From NCBI RefSeq assembly GCF_007830445.1, contig NZ_VLKR01000002.1, forward strand, positions 62,001-126,000: a DNA stretch of 64,000 bases. The letters run 5' to 3'. The position numbers and the translations under genes were made by a program. Source of the stretch: Sphingobacterium siyangense (GTDB lineage Bacteria > Bacteroidota > Bacteroidia > Sphingobacteriales > Sphingobacteriaceae). The stretch's first letter is position 1. Each line of letters starts with the position of its first letter. Positions 41,688 to 51,447 of this stretch are shown here, piece after piece. The notes beneath the pieces are model-generated. The model was given only the letters and a program-made list of their open reading frames with translations. It searched no databases and was not told the origin of the DNA.

Positions 41688-43013
41688 ATGGGTGTTTTAA
41701 TTATGGTCGGACAAGTGATTTTAGGCTTGTCAATTTTAATTGTTCTACATGAGTTAGGACATTTCTTAGCAGCACGTGCATTTGGTATCAAGGTGGAAAA
41801 ATTTTATCTGTTCTTTGATGCCTGGGGAGTGAAATTATTTAAATTCAATTATAAAGGATGTGAATATGGTATTGGCTGGTTGCCTTTAGGTGGTTATGTC
41901 AAGATTGCGGGTATGATCGATGAATCGATGGATACTGAGCAATTAAAGGGTGAGCCACAACCTTGGGAATTTAGATCAAAACCAGCTTGGCAACGTTTAA
42001 TCGTTATGCTTGGGGGGATTATTGTCAATATTGTGGTCGGCGTTGTTGTCTTTTGGATGCTGACTTTTAAAATGGGCAATACAGATATCAAAATGGATCA
42101 GCTGGTAAACGGTATTGTTCCGGGATCCATTGGTGAATCCATTGGTTTGAAAGCTGGCGATAAAGTGATTTCAATAGACGGGCACCGTATCGAAAATTAC
42201 TCGGAGTTGATCAGTTCTAAAGTATTGATGGGCGGAGTGGCACTTACAGTTGAGCGCAATGGTGCAACAACAGAAGTAAAAGTTCCAGCCGATTTATTGA
42301 ACACGCTTTCAGATAAGAAAGGGGAAAAGTTCATCGAGCCACGTGTTAAAACAACAAGTGTTGCTGAAGTATCACCTGGATCGGCAGCAAGTAAAATGGG
42401 TTTTGTGAAAGGCGACAGCATTATTGCGGTGAATGAGGTACAGGTTCCTTTCTTCGACGAGTTTAAAGCACAAATAAAAGCGAATATCAATAAAGCTGTA
42501 GCGATTAAAGTTTTACGCAAAGGAACTGAAGTTTCATTGCAAGGGAATGTTCCTGCGGATGCCATGCTGGGAATAGGCATTAATCGTGATTATTCCATCA
42601 AATCTTTTACAACGCAATATAGCTTGATGGAGGCATTTCCAATCGGCGCTAAAAAAGCATTTACCGTGATTACGGACAACGCCAAAGGATTTGGCAAGAT
42701 TTTCAAAGGGGAGGTACGTGCCGATAAAGCATTATCTGGTCCTATTGGAATTGCGACCCTGTTCGGCACAGAAGTGGACTGGATCCGTTTTTGGTCCTTA
42801 GTAGGGATGTTGTCTATGGCATTGGCATTTATGAACCTATTGCCTATTCCAGCTTTGGATGGCGGTCACGTATTGTTCTTGTTGGTTGAAATGATACAAG
42901 GTAAGCCATTGAGCGAAAAATTCCTGGAGAAAGCACAAATGGTCGGTTTCTTTATTTTATTGGCTTTAATGGTCTTTATATTCGGAAACGATATTTTTAA
43001 GCTATTTAAATAA
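41688..43013 (+). CDS. rseP: RIP metalloprotease RseP (site-2 protease)
   Basis: 441 residues. The zinc motif HELGH is at 21-25 in the first membrane segment, and the second metal motif LLPIPALDGGH (~385-395) is near the C-terminus. Two PDZ-type domains lie between (GIVPGSIGESIGLKAGDKVISIDG near 135-158 and EVSPGSAASKMGFVKGDSIIAVNE near 222-245), with four membrane segments in all. It cleaves anti-sigma factors and signal-peptide remnants within the inner membrane. It is likely transcribed with dxr and ends at a clear terminator. Confidence 0.95.
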   Translation: MGVLIMVGQVILGLSILIVLHELGHFLAARAFGIKVEKFYLFFDAWGVKLFKFNYKGCEYGIGWLPLGGYVKIAGMIDESMDTEQLKGEPQPWEFRSKPAWQRLIVMLGGIIVNIVVGVVVFWMLTFKMGNTDIKMDQLVNGIVPGSIGESIGLKAGDKVISIDGHRIENYSELISSKVLMGGVALTVERNGATTEVKVPADLLNTLSDKKGEKFIEPRVKTTSVAEVSPGSAASKMGFVKGDSIIAVNEVQVPFFDEFKAQIKANINKAVAIKVLRKGTEVSLQGNVPADAMLGIGINRDYSIKSFTTQYSLMEAFPIGAKKAFTVITDNAKGFGKIFKGEVRADKALSGPIGIATLFGTEVDWIRFWSLVGMLSMALAFMNLLPIPALDGGHVLFLLVEMIQGKPLSEKFLEKAQMVGFFILLALMVFIFGNDIFKLFK

Positions 43014-43080
43014 ATTCAATTGGTCAAACAGCCAATATGCTGATGGCCTACATCCCATAAAAAAAGGCTTAAAGCCAATC

Positions 43081-43111
43081 ATGGTCGGAAGAAATTCCGA
43101 CCATTTTTTAT
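43081..43111 (+). terminator. Intrinsic terminator of rseP
   Basis: ATGGTCGGAA, loop GAAA, TTCCGACCAT, then TTTTTTA. Confidence 0.9.
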
Positions 43112-43249
43112 GGTAAGGAGGTATTGAATAAAATAGCCTGCAGTTCGGTTTATACCATTCATCTACGCTATTGGGTTTCATTTGCTTTCATTGTACCTGT
43201 TCCAAAATACGAGACGAAGGTTTTTCTAACAATAAATTGTTTATTTATA

Positions 43250-43280
43250 TTGCATTTAAAAAACAATTTTTCTAAGTTTG
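43250..43280 (+). promoter_or_regulatory. Promoter of ywbE giving a leaderless transcript
   Basis: TTG (43250-43252), a 20-bp spacer, TAAGTTTG (43273-43280). The ATG begins 4 bases after the -7 element, so transcription should start at or next to the initiation codon. Confidence 0.6.
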
Positions 43281-43283
43281 ACC

Positions 43284-43487
43284 ATGGATGGAAGAAATAG
43301 AGCAGATGTAAAGCCAGGCATGTTGGTGAATATAATCTTAAAAAAGGACCAACGTACAGGAAATTTAACAGAAGGCATTGTGAAAGACTTGCTGACATCA
43401 TCCTCATATCATTCGAGGGGAATTAAAGTCAGGTTGACGGATGGCCAAGTAGGAAGAGTGGCTGAAATTATTGAAGATGATTTTTAA
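43284..43487 (+). CDS. ywbE: YwbE family protein (DUF2196)
   Basis: 67 residues. The family pattern runs through most of it: DGRNRADVKPG, LKKDQRTGNLTEGIVKDLLT, and GIKVRLTDGQVGRV. YwbE proteins are small, conserved and uncharacterised, and probably have a KOW/SH3-like fold. The start is the ATG at 43284, not the TTG six bases earlier, because family members begin MxGxxR. Confidence 0.9.
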   Translation: MDGRNRADVKPGMLVNIILKKDQRTGNLTEGIVKDLLTSSSYHSRGIKVRLTDGQVGRVAEIIEDDF

Positions 43488-43738
43488 GGTATAGGCTACC
43501 GATCTTTATTTCTCTTTACTTAATCTTTTCTAACGGTATTGACACGGAGAGATTTACTACCTATGATGTTCTTATTGTATAAATCAAACTAAAAGCTTGT
43601 TGGATTGTTAATAGTGAACATTTTGAAATAAAATTTGTATAATAACATAATTATTGCTAACTTTTTTCTGTATTTTTTATTTTATTACATATTTATATAA
43701 TATTGTTTTTATAATTATTAAAATGATAGCTTTTTCAA

Positions 43739-44116
43739 ATGGATACCAAAAATAAATGTACGGTTGTCTACGCAGATGATGCGCTGATTCATCATGTGTT
43801 GATGCGAGCTATGGCTCAATCTCATTTATTGGATTTGGTTTATTGTGCTTCCAATGGTAGGGATTTAATCGACTACCTCGATGAAAATGAGCACGAACTT
43901 CCTGAAATATGTATATTAGATCTGCATATGCCTGTATTAAACGGGATAGAAACGGCAAAAATCATACGGGAGAGGTTTCCCTCTATTCGAATATTTGGGC
44001 TGACATCAAGTAGTGATGAAAATGAACGGATGGAATTGCGGGACGCTGGGGCAGAAGAGATCTTTTCGAAAGAACAGATGCCACTATTAATGAAACAACT
44101 TGCTCCTAGCATATAG
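43739..44116 (+). CDS. Stand-alone response-regulator receiver protein
   Basis: 125 residues forming one receiver domain: the acidic pair D13-D14, phosphoacceptor D61 (ILDLHMP), the switch Thr/Ser in GLTSSS (~93) and the conserved Lys in IFSKEQ (~109). There is no output domain and no kinase or chemotaxis gene nearby, so it probably works by protein interaction with an unlinked partner. The preceding 250 bases are very AT-rich and hold no recognised promoter. Confidence 0.85.
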   Translation: MDTKNKCTVVYADDALIHHVLMRAMAQSHLLDLVYCASNGRDLIDYLDENEHELPEICILDLHMPVLNGIETAKIIRERFPSIRIFGLTSSSDENERMELRDAGAEEIFSKEQMPLLMKQLAPSI

Positions 44117-44120
44117 CTAT

Positions 44121-44164
44121 AAATAAAGAAGAGGTCTAACAGATGTTAGGCCTCTTCTTTATTT
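44121..44164. terminator. Bidirectional terminator
   Basis: AAATAAAGAAGAGG and CCTCTTCTTTATTT frame an inner TCTAAC/GTTAGG stem; T-rich on both strands. It includes the stop codon of the minus-strand DUF6965 gene. Confidence 0.8.
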
Positions 44165-44358
44165 TCTAAGGCATCCTTGAATTTAAGAAGTCTAATCCAG
44201 GATGGACATTTGCTTAGATCTTTTTTCCATAATCCAACATGGATAAAACTTGTGCTCAAGAAACGTTGTACGTCGAAGACCTGCATATCTTGCTGTATTT
44301 CTAACGATTCAGGCAAGTCTTTGGATTGAAAATATTGTTGTAATTCTTCTGGAGTCAT
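44146..44358 (-). CDS. DUF6965 family protein
   Basis: 70 residues from the ATG at 44358 (MTPEELQQYF); a longer frame from 44430 would overlap the efflux gene and lacks the family start. The pattern ELxxYFxSxxLPxSLxI, VFDVQRFLSTSF, PSWIRLLKFKDAL matches DUF6965, a small Bacteroidota family of unknown function. It lies just downstream of the RND outer-membrane gene on the same strand. Confidence 0.75.
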   Translation of the reverse strand: MTPEELQQYFQSKDLPESLEIQQDMQVFDVQRFLSTSFIHVGLWKKDLSKCPSWIRLLKFKDALENKEEA

Positions 44359-44383
44359 ACCACAAAAATAGCGTTTTAAATCC

Positions 44384-45850
44384 TTATCTCCAACCTCCTC
44401 CGAGTGCCCGGTACAGATCCACAAATGCATCTAAATGCTGTTGCCTTAACTCGACCAGATCGAGGTCACTGTTTAGGGCATTGCTTTGCGCTGTAATAAC
44501 CTCTAAATATGTGGCGTAGCCACTTTTAAAGAGTAAACCCGCATTTTTGACGGCAAGATGTGCATTATCGACTCTTTCTTTGGCCAAAGACAATTGCTCC
44601 CGTTGCTTGTCGACCGTGACCACTGCGTTAGAGACTTCGGCTACGGCTTCCACGACCTTTTGTTGCAATTGGATTTCGGCTTTATCACGTTCCAATTTAG
44701 CGACCTCATATTGTGTTTTCAAGGTTTTGTTTTTGAAAATAGGTGTGGTCAAATTCCCGGTTATTCCACCGAGCAATGCCCCTGGTATATTGAACCAATT
44801 TTTGGGGAGCATACTATTTACCCCCAATACGCCGCCCACGGTCAATGAAGGGTAACGCATGGCCTGTTGGATATTGGCATTCGCATTGGCTGCCATCAAT
44901 TGAAATTCAGATGATCGGATATCTGGTCTATTACGCACAATTTCGATCGGGGAACCGAGTGAAATGTCTTTGCTTTCAGCGAAGAGATGCTCGTAAGAAG
45001 TGCCTCTTTTGATGCTATCGGGTAATTTTCCAGTAAGTGTCTGAAGCGCATTTTCCTGGATGACAATTTCCTTTTCGATTTCGGGAACGAGGGATGCCGC
45101 CAATAGGCGCTGTGATTGTGTTTGTTGGATCGCCAAGGCGGTGATCTCACCCGCTTCATATTGGAGCTTGATCATACGCAGCGTACTATCGTTCAATTGG
45201 ACGTTACGTTTGGCAACCTCGATCTTGGCATCGAGCATCAAGAGATTGAAGTAACCTTTTGCGACAGCAGTTATGATAGAGGTTTGTATCGCATTTTTTG
45301 CCTCCTGTGTATCCAGATACTCGGCTAACAGCTGCTCCTGTTTGCTACCTATTTTCTTCCAGATATCTATTTCCCAGCTAAAATTAATATCGGAACCAAA
45401 CATAGATTGATACACGAACATATTTTGCGGTGCTGTTTCACCTTTGTGATCATAATATTTGGTCAGGGGACCACTACCAAAGTCTTTCGATCGCCAGGTA
45501 CGGTTTCCATTGGCAATTGTCGCATTTACACTCGGCAGATAATTGGCTTTGTTCTGCGCCAAAACTCGGGTTGAAATCTGCAGGTTGAGCAATGCTGTCT
45601 TCATTTCAAAATTATTCGCTAAGGCAGAATCAATCAATAGTTTCAATGTGGGATCGTGAAAGAAGGATTTCCAATGGATCAGTCCCATACTGGAGGTGTC
45701 TCCGAAATAATCCAGCGTATCGCCACGAAAGTTTTCGGGAAGTTTGAGTTTGGGCTGCACATAATCTTTGCCGATCTTACAGGCATTCATCAGGCCTAAG
45801 AGGCCAATGATGATCGATATTCCCGAAAGGTATTTTTTTATGTTTTTCAT
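44384..45850 (-). CDS. TolC/NodT-type outer-membrane efflux lipoprotein
   Basis: 488 residues. A lipoprotein signal ends at Cys24 (LMNAC). Two outer-membrane-efflux repeats with long helices follow: LALIQQ-like TALAIQQTQSQRLLAASL (~215-235), and RNRPDIRSSEFQLMAANANANIQQAMRYPSL (~300-330), a NodT hallmark. It forms the trimeric channel of the adjacent RND pump. Its start overlaps the stop of the permease gene by one base (position 45850). Confidence 0.93.
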   Translation of the reverse strand: MKNIKKYLSGISIIIGLLGLMNACKIGKDYVQPKLKLPENFRGDTLDYFGDTSSMGLIHWKSFFHDPTLKLLIDSALANNFEMKTALLNLQISTRVLAQNKANYLPSVNATIANGNRTWRSKDFGSGPLTKYYDHKGETAPQNMFVYQSMFGSDINFSWEIDIWKKIGSKQEQLLAEYLDTQEAKNAIQTSIITAVAKGYFNLLMLDAKIEVAKRNVQLNDSTLRMIKLQYEAGEITALAIQQTQSQRLLAASLVPEIEKEIVIQENALQTLTGKLPDSIKRGTSYEHLFAESKDISLGSPIEIVRNRPDIRSSEFQLMAANANANIQQAMRYPSLTVGGVLGVNSMLPKNWFNIPGALLGGITGNLTTPIFKNKTLKTQYEVAKLERDKAEIQLQQKVVEAVAEVSNAVVTVDKQREQLSLAKERVDNAHLAVKNAGLLFKSGYATYLEVITAQSNALNSDLDLVELRQQHLDAFVDLYRALGGGWR

Positions 45851-48800
45851 TATTCTTCCTCTTCTTTAGCTAGTTTATCATGTAGTTTTTCATCCAGGCT
45901 TTTGAATACGACAAAGAGTACAGGGATGATAAAGATGCCGAATGCTACACCAAAGAGCATGCCGCCGGCGGCGCTGAAACTGATCGAATGGTTACCGATC
46001 GCCGATGGACCAACCGTCCACATCAAGGGTACCAGGCCAGCAACAAATGCCAAACTCGTCATCAAGATTGGCCGTAACCTAAGTTTTGAACCGTTAATGG
46101 CAGCTTCGACGATACTTTTACCATTTTTGCGTTCCTGAACGGCAAATTCGACGATCAGAATAGCATTTTTGGCCAAAAGACCAATAAGCATGATGAGTCC
46201 TACTTGCACATAAATGTTGTTTTGAAGTCCCACAAGGTTGATCACGGAAAATACGCCGATCAGTCCCACAGGTATAGACAGTAATACTGCCCAAGGAAGA
46301 ATGTAGCTTTCATATTGAGCGGAAAGCAGGAAGTAGACGAATAGGATACTAAGCGCAAAAATCAATATCGTCTGTGAGCCGGATTGACTTTCTTCATAGC
46401 TCATGCCCGTCCATTCAAAACCGTAATTACCCGGAAGTTTGTTGTCGGCCAACTTTTGGATAGCCTGCATCGCATCATCTGTACTATAGCCTTCCGCGGG
46501 TGTAATATTTACTGCAATTGCATTGTATAGATTGTAACGCGTGATGGTTTCTGGACCCACAGTCTTTTCTAAGGTCAATATGGTGTTAATAGGCACCATT
46601 TCGCCTTTACTGTTTCGCACAAAAATTGAATTGAAGGATTCGGGATCTTTGCGGAAGTCGAAATCTGATTGGACATAAACACGGTATTGGCGACCAAACC
46701 GATTAAAATCGCTCGCCTGTACACGCGCAAAATAAGATCGGATTGTGGACATGAGATCTTTGATCTCAACTCCCAGGGATTTTGCCTTTACGGCATCGAT
46801 ATTTACTTCATACTGAGGGAAGTTTGATTTAAAACTTGTGTAGGCACTTCGTATTTCCGGTAAGGTATTGAGCTGGTTGATAAAGGTATCTGCAATGGTG
46901 TTAAAATCCCGAATGTCACCACCCATTCGATCTTGAAGAACCATTTCAATTCCGGCAAAGTCGCCAAAACCCTGTACGGTAGGGCGGGGGAATACTGTAA
47001 ACGTTGCTTCATTGATCTGGGATAGATCATGCCTGATGGTATCCATAAATGCATTGATATTTTTGATGTGCTTGCGTTTGGCATGTGGTTTTAAGGTGAT
47101 GTAACCAGCGGCAAATGCCGGGCTTGAGCTTCCGTCCAGGGCATTAAAACCAGAAACTGTTGTCATTCCATTGATGTCCTGTCTTTTCTTTAAAATACTA
47201 TCGGCACGATGAAGAACCTCAGTTGTTCGGCTCAATGAAGCGCCGGGAGGGAGGGCAATGTTGTATGTGATAAATCCATCATCCTCTGTCGGAATAAAAC
47301 TTTTGGGTGTATTAATCATAAACACAATGCCAAGTGCTGTAATTAAAATTAAGCCTGCCCAGGCTATTTTCTTATTCTTGATCAGTATTTCTACAATCGA
47401 GACATAACGGGCGGTCAGTCGATCAAAAGAGGTGTTGAATGCTTTAAAGAAGCGATCTTTAAATTGATTGATTTTGCCGTTTTTTTGATTGGTATGCTGT
47501 TGCGGGGCTTTCAGGAGTAGCGCACATAGGGCTGGACTTAATGTCAATGCATTGAGTGCTGAAATCAGAATCGCTGTTGCCAGGGTGTAAGCAAACTGGC
47601 GATAAAAGATACCTGCTGGCCCTTCCATAAATCCTACAGGCAAAAATACAGCAGCCATGACCATGGTTATGGACAGGATGGCTCCCGTAATTTCGGACAT
47701 CGTCGATAATGTAGCGGCTCTGGGTTTCATTCCTGTGCTGTGCATTTTTTCGTGGATGGCCTCAACGACGACAATGGCGTCATCCACTACGATTCCAATA
47801 GCTAACACCAGGGCAAACATCGTGAGGACATTGAGCGAAAATCCAAAAAGCTGCAGAAAAAAGAAGGTTCCCACCAATGAAACCGGGATTGCAATTGCAG
47901 GGATCAAGGTGGATCTAAAATCTTGCAGGAAGATAAAGACAATAATAAATACCAGGATAAAGGCTTCAAAAAGGGTGTGCTCAACTTGGTTGATCGATTC
48001 ATCGATCTGGTCACGTACAGAGTAGGTTACCTCATAGTGTATGCCTTTTGGAAATGTTTTTGATTGTTCCTCGAGAACCTTTCTGACGGCAATATCAATA
48101 TCATGGGCGTTGGAACCACTGGTTTGTGTTAAGTTGAGTGTAAGACCGGGATGTCCATTTACTTTATTGTCGCTGCTTAGATTTGTAGCACCGAATTCGA
48201 CGCGTGCCACATCTTTTAAATAGAGCACTGAACCGTCGGTGTTGGTTTTGATCACAATACTCTGGAATTCCTCCGGTGTGGTGAAACGCCCTTTATGACG
48301 GATCACTGTTTCGAAAGCTTCATCTGAGGTTTCTCCAAATTTACCGGGGGCAATCTCAAAGTTTTGATCTTTTATAGCGTTGGTAACATCTTGTGGGACG
48401 AGGTTATAAAGGGCTAGTTTTTCGGGATTCAACCAAAGTCGCATCGCATAATCCCGTGCTCCTAAACGGGAAACCTGGGCTACACCATCAACACGCAGCA
48501 AAGGCCGCATCAGGTTAATCTGTGCATAAGCCTGGAGAAAAGTTTCGTCGTAGGCACTATCCTGATGATCAGAGTAGAGATTGATGGTCATAATGACACC
48601 CGTTTGCCGTGGCATGACCGTGATTCCGGCCTCATTTACTTCTGCGGGAATGGAACTGATTGCTTTGGAAATCCGTGTCTGTACGTTGACTGAGGCAATA
48701 TCAGGATTGGTACCTGTCTTAAAATAGACCGACACACTTCCCGATCCTGAATTGGAGGCAGATGACTTGATATAGGTCATATCCTCTACACCATTGATGG

Positions 48801-49002
48801 CTTCTTCGATAGGTAGTAAAACGCTTTTTGCTACAGTCTCAGCATTAGCTCCCGGATAACTTAGTGAAACAAGCACACTTGGTGGTGCAATTTCTGGAAA
48901 ACGCGAGACAGGCAGAAGTTTTAGCCCAACTAAGCCCAAGATTACCAGGATAATGGAAACCACCGTGGCTAATACAGGCCTATTTATAAATGTTTTTAGC
49001 AT
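45850..49002 (-). CDS. RND efflux permease (AcrB/HAE1 family)
   Basis: 1050 residues, full length. Twelve membrane segments and two large periplasmic loops are present. The proton-relay pair is in GIVVDDAIVVVEA (~404-416), the N-terminus reads FINRPVLATVVSIILVILGL, and ASNSGSGSVSVYF and FMINTPKSFIPTEDDGF mark the porter-domain boundaries. The HAE1 type points to export of hydrophobic or amphiphilic compounds using proton motive force. Middle gene of the adaptor-permease-channel operon. Confidence 0.95.
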   Translation of the reverse strand: MLKTFINRPVLATVVSIILVILGLVGLKLLPVSRFPEIAPPSVLVSLSYPGANAETVAKSVLLPIEEAINGVEDMTYIKSSASNSGSGSVSVYFKTGTNPDIASVNVQTRISKAISSIPAEVNEAGITVMPRQTGVIMTINLYSDHQDSAYDETFLQAYAQINLMRPLLRVDGVAQVSRLGARDYAMRLWLNPEKLALYNLVPQDVTNAIKDQNFEIAPGKFGETSDEAFETVIRHKGRFTTPEEFQSIVIKTNTDGSVLYLKDVARVEFGATNLSSDNKVNGHPGLTLNLTQTSGSNAHDIDIAVRKVLEEQSKTFPKGIHYEVTYSVRDQIDESINQVEHTLFEAFILVFIIVFIFLQDFRSTLIPAIAIPVSLVGTFFFLQLFGFSLNVLTMFALVLAIGIVVDDAIVVVEAIHEKMHSTGMKPRAATLSTMSEITGAILSITMVMAAVFLPVGFMEGPAGIFYRQFAYTLATAILISALNALTLSPALCALLLKAPQQHTNQKNGKINQFKDRFFKAFNTSFDRLTARYVSIVEILIKNKKIAWAGLILITALGIVFMINTPKSFIPTEDDGFITYNIALPPGASLSRTTEVLHRADSILKKRQDINGMTTVSGFNALDGSSSPAFAAGYITLKPHAKRKHIKNINAFMDTIRHDLSQINEATFTVFPRPTVQGFGDFAGIEMVLQDRMGGDIRDFNTIADTFINQLNTLPEIRSAYTSFKSNFPQYEVNIDAVKAKSLGVEIKDLMSTIRSYFARVQASDFNRFGRQYRVYVQSDFDFRKDPESFNSIFVRNSKGEMVPINTILTLEKTVGPETITRYNLYNAIAVNITPAEGYSTDDAMQAIQKLADNKLPGNYGFEWTGMSYEESQSGSQTILIFALSILFVYFLLSAQYESYILPWAVLLSIPVGLIGVFSVINLVGLQNNIYVQVGLIMLIGLLAKNAILIVEFAVQERKNGKSIVEAAINGSKLRLRPILMTSLAFVAGLVPLMWTVGPSAIGNHSISFSAAGGMLFGVAFGIFIIPVLFVVFKSLDEKLHDKLAKEEEE

Positions 49003-49079
49003 ATATATGGAATTTTAAACACGCTACATGAAGTGTACAGTATACCCGACACCTTGTAGCATGTAAAAATGATAGATAA

Positions 49080-50243
49080 TTATTTCTGTAAAATCGGGGT
49101 TACTGGTGAACCGTCGGTCAATTTGTCAAATCCACTGGTAATAACGCGATCGTTTTCCTGTAGTCCTGAGTAGACGATATAATTGTTTTTACTTTTGCCT
49201 GTCAGTTGGATATTTCGTTTTTGTGCTTTGTTGTTTTGGTCCAGTATATACACGAAGGTTTTATCCTGCAATTCATTGACTGCAATCTGAGGGATTTGAA
49301 GAACGTCTTTTTTAACCTCTGCAATTTTAAGTGTACCACTACTTCCGGACCGAAGTATATTGTCGTGATTTTGAAATGTCGCACGCAAGGAGATCGCACC
49401 TGTAGTACGGTTGATCTGACCATTGACGGCATCCACTATACCTTTTTTTGCGTATTCTTCGCCATCCGCAAGGACGAGCGTAACTTCGGGAAATACAAGC
49501 TTCTGATTCTGGTTGTATTTTTTCCCTTCTAGGCTATCTTTTTTTGCCTGTGCTTTGGAAAAATAAAGAAAGTCAGATTCATTCATGGAGAAATAAACAT
49601 AGACTTCCTGGATATCTGAAAGATAGGTGAGGGGTTCTTTATCACCTTTTGAGACCAGATTCCCGATACGTTTTGGGATCCGACCAATGTAACCGCCTAC
49701 CGGAGCGGTGATAACCGTAAAATCCTTACTGATCTGAGCGGAACGTACGGCTGCGATGGCTTGATCCAGTGTCGCCTTGGCTACCTGATAGTCTGATTTG
49801 GCCGATGCCAGTCTGACATCGGAGATAACGTCGTTTTGAACCAGCGGTTTCAATCGGTCGACTTCGAGCTGTGCATTTTTAAGTTTGGCTCTGGCGACCT
49901 GCTCTGTAGCAACCATGTTATTGAGATTTTCCTGATAAGTAGAGGGGTCTACTTTGAACAGTTTCTGGCCTTTTTGAACAAAAGAACCTTCATCGATATA
50001 AATTTCCTGAAGCAGTCCTTCGACCTGTGGGCGGACCTCAACGTTAACTTTACCTTCTATGGTGCCCAAATAATCCTTGATGGTGGTAGCATCTGATTTA
50101 GTGACGGTATAGACGGGCAAGGCCACGTTTTTTTCTTTGGTTTTATTTTCTTTTGAAGAACTTGAAGAACAACTTACCTGTGTGGCTAAGGCTGAACAAA
50201 TCAATAGGGATACTTTAAAAATAGATAATGTTTTTTTCTTCAC
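49080..50243 (-). CDS. RND efflux periplasmic adaptor (AcrA-like)
   Basis: 387 residues. A lipoprotein signal ends at Cys25 (TQVSC) and is followed by a serine/lysine linker. A barrel-sandwich hybrid (VEVRPQVEGLLQEIYIDEGSFVQKGQ, ~68-95), a coiled-coil hairpin (~100-170) and a beta-barrel (VITAPVGGYIGRIPKRIGNLV onwards) complete the adaptor. It is first in the operon and links the inner-membrane pump to the channel. The 244-bp region upstream has a TTAAC-ATTT-GTTAA palindrome at 50329-50342. Confidence 0.93.
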   Translation of the reverse strand: MKKKTLSIFKVSLLICSALATQVSCSSSSSKENKTKEKNVALPVYTVTKSDATTIKDYLGTIEGKVNVEVRPQVEGLLQEIYIDEGSFVQKGQKLFKVDPSTYQENLNNMVATEQVARAKLKNAQLEVDRLKPLVQNDVISDVRLASAKSDYQVAKATLDQAIAAVRSAQISKDFTVITAPVGGYIGRIPKRIGNLVSKGDKEPLTYLSDIQEVYVYFSMNESDFLYFSKAQAKKDSLEGKKYNQNQKLVFPEVTLVLADGEEYAKKGIVDAVNGQINRTTGAISLRATFQNHDNILRSGSSGTLKIAEVKKDVLQIPQIAVNELQDKTFVYILDQNNKAQKRNIQLTGKSKNNYIVYSGLQENDRVITSGFDKLTDGSPVTPILQK

Positions 50244-50328
50244 AATGCTTGATTAATTTTTACGATATATGTGTTGGGTAATATGAATATTACAATATAA
50301 ACGCCAAATAGTTTAATTATTGTGAAGA

Positions 50329-50342
50329 TTAACATTTGTTAA
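50329..50342. promoter_or_regulatory. Short palindrome upstream of the RND efflux operon
   Basis: TTAAC-ATTT-GTTAA, 86 bases before the adaptor ATG. It resembles the TetR-type boxes at 55509-55541 (TTAAAC-N4-GTTTAA) with one pair fewer. No consensus promoter was found nearby, and the AT-rich context makes chance possible. Confidence 0.35.
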
Positions 50343-50439
50343 CATCTCAAATTTTAGTTAATAACTGTTCAATTATTAATCAATAATAATGTTTAATAGT
50401 TTTAAGTATTTGATAGTTATTGTTTTATAGAGAGGAGTG

Positions 50440-50472
50440 CATCATATTTTCCCGCCAAAGGAAAATATGATG
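50440..50472. terminator. Hairpin downstream of AMP nucleosidase
   Basis: CATCATATTTTCC and GGAAAATATGATG, 13 perfect pairs with a 7-base loop, 17 bases after the stop. No T tract. Confidence 0.55.
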
Positions 50473-50488
50473 TTGCTTGCATTGTACC

Positions 50489-51322
50489 TTAGAATTTAAG
50501 GTGCTTCACGGTCAATCCGTTATTGATAAGCTGTTTTAAAGCATCAATACCTATACCGATATGTTCTTCCACATATTTTGCTGTAACTGTTACATCACTG
50601 ACCGAAGTTTTTACTCCTTCTGGCACCATCGGTTGATCTGAAACTAGCAGTAAAGCACCTGTTGGAATCTTGTTGGCAAATCCGACGCTGAATATCGTTG
50701 CGGTTTCCATATCAACGCACATGGCACGGATTGATTTTAAATATTTTTTGAAAGCTTTGTCATGTTCCCAAACCCGTCTATTGGTGGTGTATACCGTTCC
50801 AGTCCAGTAATCGCGTTGGTGATCCCGAATTGTAGTGGATATGGCCTTTTGCATGGCGAAGGCAGGTAATGAAGGTACTTCGGGTGGAAAGTAGTCATTA
50901 GATGTTCCCTCGCCGCGGATAGCGGCAATTGGAAGAATCAATTCACCTACAGGAATTTTTTTCTTGATCCCCCCGGTCTTACCCAAGAATAGAACGGCTT
51001 TTGGTGCAATTGCTGATAATAGATCCATAATGGTTGCGGCCATTGGACTTCCCATTCCGAAATTGATAATGGTGATACCTCCGGCAGTGACGGATTGCAT
51101 CGGTTTGTCTTCCCCGTAAATAGGAGCATTATCATGCATTTCAGAAAACAGGTGGATATATTTTGAAAAGTTCGTTAAAAGGATATACTCCCCAAACTCT
51201 TCCAAAGGCCTTCCCGTATAACGGGGAAGCCAGTTGTTCACGATTTCTTCTTTGGTTTTTAAACCTGGTGTGATCGGACTATTTACGGTATTCTTTGCAC
51301 TTCTCTTTGTTGTCATAGTCAT
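50489..51322 (-). CDS. AMP nucleosidase (short Bacteroidota type)
   Basis: 277 residues with the nucleoside phosphorylase fold. GMGSPMAATIMDLL (~88-101) and FLGKTGGIKKKIPVGELILP (~112-131) bind phosphate/ribose, and the purine/ribose site motif VDMETATIFSVGF (~208-220) is followed by LLVSDQPM. It hydrolyses AMP to adenine and ribose 5-phosphate. The N-terminal ~15 residues are unconserved and polar. Monocistronic, with hairpins on both sides. Confidence 0.85.
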   Translation of the reverse strand: MTMTTKRSAKNTVNSPITPGLKTKEEIVNNWLPRYTGRPLEEFGEYILLTNFSKYIHLFSEMHDNAPIYGEDKPMQSVTAGGITIINFGMGSPMAATIMDLLSAIAPKAVLFLGKTGGIKKKIPVGELILPIAAIRGEGTSNDYFPPEVPSLPAFAMQKAISTTIRDHQRDYWTGTVYTTNRRVWEHDKAFKKYLKSIRAMCVDMETATIFSVGFANKIPTGALLLVSDQPMVPEGVKTSVSDVTVTAKYVEEHIGIGIDALKQLINNGLTVKHLKF

Positions 51323-51412
51323 TAAATTTAATTTCTTGAATCTCTTATCTTCCTGTCAACATTCCGTTATGGCTATGTTATTATTGTAATATAAGATTTT
51401 TAATTCTTTTCT

Positions 51413-51447
51413 AAAAAAAAATCCCGTTCAGCGAACGGGATTTTTTT
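51413..51447. terminator. Bidirectional terminator after clpX
   Basis: ATCCCGTTC, loop AGC, GAACGGGAT, flanked by A8 on the left and T7 on the right, so it works on both strands. It touches the clpX stop codon. Confidence 0.9.
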